Of a stretch of 10,725 bases of DNA, positions 6,621-10,725 are shown piece after piece. Positions within the stretch are counted from its first letter, which is position 1; each line of letters opens with the position of its first letter. Location: positions 1 to 10,725 of the forward strand of contig JASLDW010000009.1 in the NCBI GenBank assembly GCA_030151365.1, read 5' to 3'. A program made the position numbers and the translations under genes. The notes under the pieces are model-generated. The model had not been told where the DNA came from. It searched no databases and was given only the letters and a program-made list of their open reading frames with translations. The DNA comes from Lysobacter sp. (GTDB lineage Bacteria; Pseudomonadota; Gammaproteobacteria; Xanthomonadales; Xanthomonadaceae).

Positions 6621-6676
6621 CGGTAAGAGGCTGTGGATACACCTGGCTCCATCACCAAATCACTAGGGGAACGGTC

Positions 6677-8395
6677 ATGTCTCTTCGCATCACGGTGCTT
6701 TGCACCGCTTTCAATGGTTTGTCGCAGCGCGCCTGGTGTGAGTTGCGCGAGCGCGGGCACATTCTCGATGTCGTCGCCGGGGCGGATGGCCCGGGCATGC
6801 AGGCCGCGGTCGACCGCTTCGCGCCGGACCTGATCGTCGCGCCGATGCTGAAGTCGGCGATTCCCGAAGCCATCTGGCGTCGCCAGGTCTGCCTGATCGT
6901 GCATCCCGGGATCATGGGCGATCGCGGTCCATCGTCGCTCGACTGGGCGCTGCTGGAAGACGAGGAAGAGTGGGGCGTGACCGTGCTGCAGGCGGACGCC
7001 GAAATGGACGCCGGCGACATCTGGGCGACGCGCACCTTTGCCATGCGCGGCGTCGCCAAGAGCCAGTTGTATCGCCATGAAGTGACCGATGCCGCGGCCG
7101 AGGCGCTGCTGGCGGCGGTCGAATGTTTCGAACGCGGCGAATTCCGTCCGCGCCGACTCGATTACGGCGATGCCGACGTGCGCGGGCGCCTGCGCCCTTC
7201 GATGAAGCCATCCGATCGCGCGATCGACTGGGCGATGGACAGCGCCGAGAGCCTGCGTCGCGTGCGCTGCGGCGACAGCCATCCCGGCGTGCGCGGTCAT
7301 TTCGGCGGATGCGGATACCAGCTGTTCGGAGCTGCGGCGGAGCCGAAATTGCGCGGACGTCCCGGCACGCTGCTCGCGCAACGCGATGGCGCGGTGTGCG
7401 TGGCGACCGGCAATGGCGCGGTGTGGATCAGCCACCTGCGGAAGAAGGGGGCATTCAAGTTGCCGGCGTCGATGGTGTTGGATGCGAAACTGCTGGCGGA
7501 TGTGCCGGAACGCGCGTTGTCGCCGTTCGCGCCGGAAAAGGACGGGCCGCGCGAGATCCTCTATCGCGAAAGCGACGGCATCGGCTACCTGCATTTCGAT
7601 TTCTACAACGGCGCGATGTCGTCGGAACAATGCGATCGCCTGCGCGCGGCGCTGGTGCAGGCGCGCCAGCGACCGGTGCGCACGCTGGTGCTGATGGGCG
7701 GACAGGACATCTGGTCGAACGGCATCCACCTCAACACCATCGAAGCGGCAACCGATCCCGGCCTGGAATCGTGGCGCAACATCCTGGCGATGAACGCACT
7801 GGTGCGCGAGATCATCCAGACCGACACGCAACGCGTGGTTGCGGCGATGCACGGCAACGCCGGTGCCGGCGGCGCGATCCTGGCGCTGGCGGCGGATGAA
7901 GTGTGGGCACGCAATGGTGTCGTACTCAATCCGCATTACAAGGGCATGGGCGGCTTGTACGGCTCCGAGTACTGGACCTACCTGCTGCCGCGGCGTGTCG
8001 GCGCGACGGCAGCGACGGAACTGACCGAGTCGCTCAAGCCGGTCACGGCCGAGGGCGCCGAGGGCATGGGCATGATCGATGCCGCGTTCGGCGGCGATGT
8101 CGCGGGTTTTCACGCGGAAGTGGTCGAGCGCGCGCGTCGCGGCAACAGTATTGCCGCCGTGCGCAAACTGCTGGCGGCGAAGCAGGAGCGCCGTGCCGCC
8201 GACGAACGCCGGAAGCCGCTGGAAAGCTACGCGGCGGAAGAGCTCGCGCACATGTATCGCAACTTCTTCGGCGAGGATCGCAGCTACCACGAAGCGCGCC
8301 GTCGTTTCGTCTGGAAATGCGCCCTGCCGACCTGCGAAGTCGCGGAACAGTCGAAGAGCGCAGCCGGAGCCGGGCAGGAAGCCTTGCGCGCCTGA
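6677..8395 (+). CDS. hoxX: HoxX-type protein: formyltransferase-like domain fused to crotonase (enoyl-CoA hydratase) domain
   Basis: In known systems HoxX takes the formyl group of formyl-tetrahydrofolate to CoA and releases CO, which becomes the active-site CO ligand of [NiFe]-hydrogenase during aerobic maturation. The 572 residues show both halves. Residues 1 to about 250 are formyltransferase-like, with VHPGIMGDRGPSSLDWA (75-91; His76) and AGDIWA (Asp114). Residues from about 295 are crotonase-like, with WSNGIHLN (346-353), the oxyanion-hole HGNAGAGGA (392-400) and the HoxX-typical NPHYKGMGGLYGSEYWTYLL (418-437). The C-terminal YHEARRRFVWK helix is also characteristic. The Shine-Dalgarno is strong (AGGGGA at 6665-6670, spacer six). 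The gene stands alone between a promoter-like gap and a bidirectional terminator, with no hydrogenase or hyp genes in the window. The C-terminal 20 residues are Ala/Ser/Gly-rich. Family assignment is firm; the role here is open. Confidence 0.92.
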   Translation: MSLRITVLCTAFNGLSQRAWCELRERGHILDVVAGADGPGMQAAVDRFAPDLIVAPMLKSAIPEAIWRRQVCLIVHPGIMGDRGPSSLDWALLEDEEEWGVTVLQADAEMDAGDIWATRTFAMRGVAKSQLYRHEVTDAAAEALLAAVECFERGEFRPRRLDYGDADVRGRLRPSMKPSDRAIDWAMDSAESLRRVRCGDSHPGVRGHFGGCGYQLFGAAAEPKLRGRPGTLLAQRDGAVCVATGNGAVWISHLRKKGAFKLPASMVLDAKLLADVPERALSPFAPEKDGPREILYRESDGIGYLHFDFYNGAMSSEQCDRLRAALVQARQRPVRTLVLMGGQDIWSNGIHLNTIEAATDPGLESWRNILAMNALVREIIQTDTQRVVAAMHGNAGAGGAILALAADEVWARNGVVLNPHYKGMGGLYGSEYWTYLLPRRVGATAATELTESLKPVTAEGAEGMGMIDAAFGGDVAGFHAEVVERARRGNSIAAVRKLLAAKQERRAADERRKPLESYAAEELAHMYRNFFGEDRSYHEARRRFVWKCALPTCEVAEQSKSAAGAGQEALRA

Positions 8396-8416
8396 TCTCC
8401 GCGTCGATGCGGAAAG

Positions 8417-8443
8417 AAAAGCCCGGCTTCGGCCGGGCTTTTT
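8417..8443. terminator. Bidirectional Rho-independent terminator between hoxX and emrB
   Basis: The stem GCCCGGC/GCCGGGC with a TTCG tetraloop (core 8421-8438) is flanked by AAAA on the left and TTTTT on the right, so both strands give a GC stem followed by a T tract. It lies 21 bases after the hoxX stop and 7 bases from the emrB stop, serving the two convergent genes. Confidence 0.9.
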
Positions 8444-8450
8444 CGTTGCA

Positions 8451-10043
8451 TCAGTGTCCGCCGCCCGCGGGCGCGCCGGCCTTGGCCGAGAACGGCGGCC
8501 TGGCCATCCACACCAACAGGATCACCGACAGGAACAGGAAGCCGAGCAGGAAGAAGATCTCGTTGAATCCGATCTGCATCGATTGTTGGGTGATGATGCG
8601 GTCGAGCACGAAGGCGCCGGTCTGCGGATTGCCGCCGCCGTATTGCGCCACCGTCGCCATCATCGTCGGGGAGGTCGCGTCGATGTGCTCGGTCAGCTGT
8701 GCGTGGTGCGTCGCGGTGCGCTGGCTCCAGGCATAGGTCACCAGCGATGCCGCGAAACTGCCGCCCAATGTGCGGAGGAACGTCGACAGGCCGGAGCCCG
8801 CGGCGATTTCATGCGGTTCAAGGTCCGACAGCAGGATCTGCAGCACCGGCATGAAGAACAGGGCGACGCCGATGCCCTGGATCAACTGGATCGTCGCGAC
8901 GTGGTTGAAGTCGACATCGAGGTTGAAGCCCGAGCGCAGGAAGCTGGTGCCGGCCAGCACCACGAAGGCGAGGCTGGCGAGGATGCGCAGGTCGACCTTG
9001 TTGCCGTGCTTGCCGATGATCGGCGCGAGCAGCACCGGCAGGATGCCGATGGGCGCCGTCGCGAGGCCGGCCCAGATCGCGGTGTAGCCCATGTTCCGTT
9101 GCAGCCACAGTGGCACCAGGATGCCGACGCTGAAGAACGCGGCGTAGGCCAGCACCATGGCGGCGGTGCCCGCGCGGAAATTGCGGTGGCGGAACAGGCG
9201 CAGGTTGACGATGGGATCGTCGTCGGTGAGCTCCCACACCACGAAAGTGATCAGCGAGATCGTGGCGACGATCGCCATGATGACGATGGTGGTGGAGTGG
9301 AACCAGTCTTCGTCGTTGCCGAGGTCGAGCAGGATCTGCAACGCGCCGACGCCGAGTACCAGCAATGCGAGGCCGATGTAGTCCATCTTCGGCCGTTCCA
9401 GGCGCTCCGGGCGGCCCTTCAATTGGCGACCCACCACCGTGCTGGCGAAGATGCCCAGCGGGATGTTGATGAAGAAGATCCATTCCCAGCTGTAGTTGTC
9501 GGTGATCCAGCCGCCGAGGATCGGGCCGGCGATCGGCGCGACCACGGTGACCATCGCCAGCAGCGCGATGGCCTGCCCGCGTTTCGCCGGTGGATAGATC
9601 GACAGCAGCAGCGCCTGGGTGACCGGATACATCGGTCCGCAGACGAAGCCCTGCAGTGCGCGCGCCAGCACCAGCAAGCCCATGCTGTTGGCGATGCCGC
9701 ACAGGAACGAGGCGATCACGAACGCCATCGTCGACCACATGAACAGCTTGCGTTCGCCGTATTTGCGGGTGAGCCAGCCGGTCAGGGGGAGGGCGATCGC
9801 ATTGCTTACAGCGAACGAGGTGATCACCCATGTCGCCTGGTTGGCGCTGCCGCCCAGGTTGCCGGAGATGGCCGGCAACGACACGTTGGCGATCGTGGTG
9901 TCCAGCACCTGCATGAACGATGCGAGTGCGAGGCCGATCGTGGTCAGCGCGCGGTTCGGCGGCGCGAAACCTTGCATCGTCAGTTCGGTGACCGGGGCGG
10001 GTGCGGGGGCACCCGGTTCGGCGGTGGCGGAAGTCGCGCTCAT
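8451..10043 (-). CDS. emrB: Multidrug efflux MFS transporter, DHA2 (14-TM) EmrB/QacA type
   Basis: Proton-driven inner-membrane drug exporter that works with the periplasmic adaptor EmrA and usually a TolC-like outer-membrane channel. The 530 residues carry 14 predicted membrane segments and DHA2 motifs: LDTTIANVSLPAI in TM1 (residues 47-59), motif A GWLTRKYGERK between TM2 and TM3 (89-99), and motif C APIAGPILGG in TM5 (169-178), followed by ITDNYSWEWIFFINIPLG (180-197). The N-terminus has a Pro/Ala/Thr-rich leader of about 22 residues; Met23 is an alternative start that would give a length nearer to E. coli EmrB. The gene follows emrA by 23 bases in the same operon. Its substrates cannot be told from sequence. 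Confidence 0.95.
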   Translation of the reverse strand: MSATSATAEPGAPAPAPVTELTMQGFAPPNRALTTIGLALASFMQVLDTTIANVSLPAISGNLGGSANQATWVITSFAVSNAIALPLTGWLTRKYGERKLFMWSTMAFVIASFLCGIANSMGLLVLARALQGFVCGPMYPVTQALLLSIYPPAKRGQAIALLAMVTVVAPIAGPILGGWITDNYSWEWIFFINIPLGIFASTVVGRQLKGRPERLERPKMDYIGLALLVLGVGALQILLDLGNDEDWFHSTTIVIMAIVATISLITFVVWELTDDDPIVNLRLFRHRNFRAGTAAMVLAYAAFFSVGILVPLWLQRNMGYTAIWAGLATAPIGILPVLLAPIIGKHGNKVDLRILASLAFVVLAGTSFLRSGFNLDVDFNHVATIQLIQGIGVALFFMPVLQILLSDLEPHEIAAGSGLSTFLRTLGGSFAASLVTYAWSQRTATHHAQLTEHIDATSPTMMATVAQYGGGNPQTGAFVLDRIITQQSMQIGFNEIFFLLGFLFLSVILLVWMARPPFSAKAGAPAGGGH

Positions 10044-10066
10044 CGATCGCTTGCTCGGTATGGTGG

Positions 10067-10725
10067 TCAGTGCGAGCCGTTGCTGCCGAGGTTGTCGTTG
10101 ATCACGCGTTCCACCGCGGCGTCGGCCTTGGACAGCGCGCTGTCATAGGCGTCGGTCATCAGGTGCGGCTGCGTCGGCGTGGTCGTCGGCAGCAGGCCGT
10201 CGCCCTTGTCGTGCAGGTTCACCTTGACGTCCATCGACAGGCCAAGGCGCAACGGGTGTTCCTGCAGTTCCTTCTTGTCGAGCAGGATGCGCACCGGGAC
10301 GCGCTGGACGATCTTGATCCAGTTGCCGGTGGCATTCTGCGCCGGGAGGAGCGAGAAGGCCGAGCCGGTGCCGGCGCCGAAGCCCGCGACCTTGCCGTGA
10401 AACACCACATGGCTGCCGTAAAGATCGGCGCTCAGAGTGACCGGCTGTCCAACGCGCATGCGCGTCAGCTGCGGCTCCTTGAAGTTGGCGTCCACCCACA
10501 CCTGGTCGAGGGGCACCACGGCCATGAGCGCGGTGCCTGGGGCCACGCGCTGGCCGAGCTGAACGTTGCGGCGGGCGATATAGCCCGACACGGGCGCCGG
10601 CAGGTCGGTGCGTGCCCAGGTGAGGTAGGCGCTGCGCACGGCGGCTGCGGCATCCTGCACCTGCGGATGATTCTCGAGCGTCGTGCCATCGATGCGCGCA
10701 CGGATGGCGGCAAGCTGCTGGCGGG
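10067..10725 (-). CDS. emrA: Multidrug efflux periplasmic adaptor EmrA (HlyD/membrane-fusion family), C-terminal 218 residues
   Basis: Membrane-fusion protein linking EmrB to the outer-membrane channel across the periplasm. The 5' part lies beyond the right edge; the frame is open to base 10723. The visible part starts in the coiled-coil hairpin (EN, HPQVQDAAAAVRSAYL), then the returning lipoyl half (TDLPAPVSGYIARRNVQLGQ), then the beta-barrel (VVPLDQVWVDANFKEPQL). The EmrA signature GTGSAFSLLPAQNATGNWIK, followed by VQRVPVRI, is in the C-terminal barrel. The tail (about 45 residues after VKVNLHD) is polar and longer than in E. coli EmrA. The N-terminal membrane anchor and any regulator (commonly marR-type) or TolC-like gene upstream are not visible. 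Confidence 0.94.
   Translation of the reverse strand, partial: RQQLAAIRARIDGTTLENHPQVQDAAAAVRSAYLTWARTDLPAPVSGYIARRNVQLGQRVAPGTALMAVVPLDQVWVDANFKEPQLTRMRVGQPVTLSADLYGSHVVFHGKVAGFGAGTGSAFSLLPAQNATGNWIKIVQRVPVRILLDKKELQEHPLRLGLSMDVKVNLHDKGDGLLPTTTPTQPHLMTDAYDSALSKADAAVERVINDNLGSNGSH

Noticed and set aside
6677..7430. Methionyl-tRNA formyltransferase or ArnA-like formyltransferase
   Set aside because: The N-terminal domain is formyltransferase-like, but fusion to a crotonase domain and the HoxX-specific GDRGPSSLDWA and YGSEYW segments identify HoxX instead.
6563..8290. 575-codon - strand open frame opposite hoxX
   Set aside because: It has Arg/His/Gln-rich composition with no recognisable domain and lies fully antisense to a well-conserved HoxX frame that has a good Shine-Dalgarno.
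8079..10148. 689-codon + strand open frame opposite emrB
   Set aside because: It is an antisense shadow created by strong G/C third-position bias. Its translation is low-complexity Arg/Gln/His/Asp-rich, whereas the - strand gives a textbook DHA2 transporter.

Overview
The window looks like a chromosomal segment of a high-GC gammaproteobacterium. The style of its proteins, the direct ileS-lspA-ispH order without an fkpB gene between lspA and ispH, and the strong G/C third-position bias suggest the Xanthomonadaceae/Lysobacteraceae (Lysobacter, Luteimonas and relatives). That placement is an inference from protein appearance and synteny, not from a search.

Region 1 (1-2947, + strand) is a tight housekeeping operon: the 3' half of ileS, then lspA, then ispH, each joined to the next by a one-base TGATG overlap. 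A convincing sigma70-type promoter straddles the ispH stop codon and drives tRNA-Thr(CGT) at 2983-3058. Region 2 (3059-3643) holds a weakly supported small ORF with less biased codon use than its neighbours. It is followed by a compact series of RNA-like hairpins at 3433-3535 that ends in a textbook Rho-independent terminator. I read this as a candidate structured small RNA or 3' UTR element, and it is the most unusual item in the window.

Region 3 (3644-6511, + strand) holds radA, a DUF817 (YoaT-like) integral membrane protein overlapping the radA stop by four bases, and a 196-residue membrane protein of unknown function. Region 4 (6512-8443) is a 165-base AT-richer upstream region, then a complete hoxX gene (formyltransferase-like domain fused to a crotonase domain; CO-forming maturation factor for [NiFe]-hydrogenase in the known systems). 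No hydrogenase gene is visible here. Region 5 (8451-10725, - strand) is an emrA-emrB drug-efflux pair. emrA runs off the right edge and emrB ends next to a bidirectional terminator shared with hoxX.

Functionally, the left part covers translation (isoleucyl- and threonyl-tRNA), lipoprotein signal-peptide removal and the last step of the MEP isoprenoid pathway. The middle covers recombination-dependent repair plus two envelope proteins of unknown role, and the right part covers C1/CO chemistry and multidrug efflux. I saw no insertion sequence, integrase, CRISPR array or defence module. The candidate RNA, the apparently orphan hoxX and the radA-coupled membrane genes are the parts worth following up.
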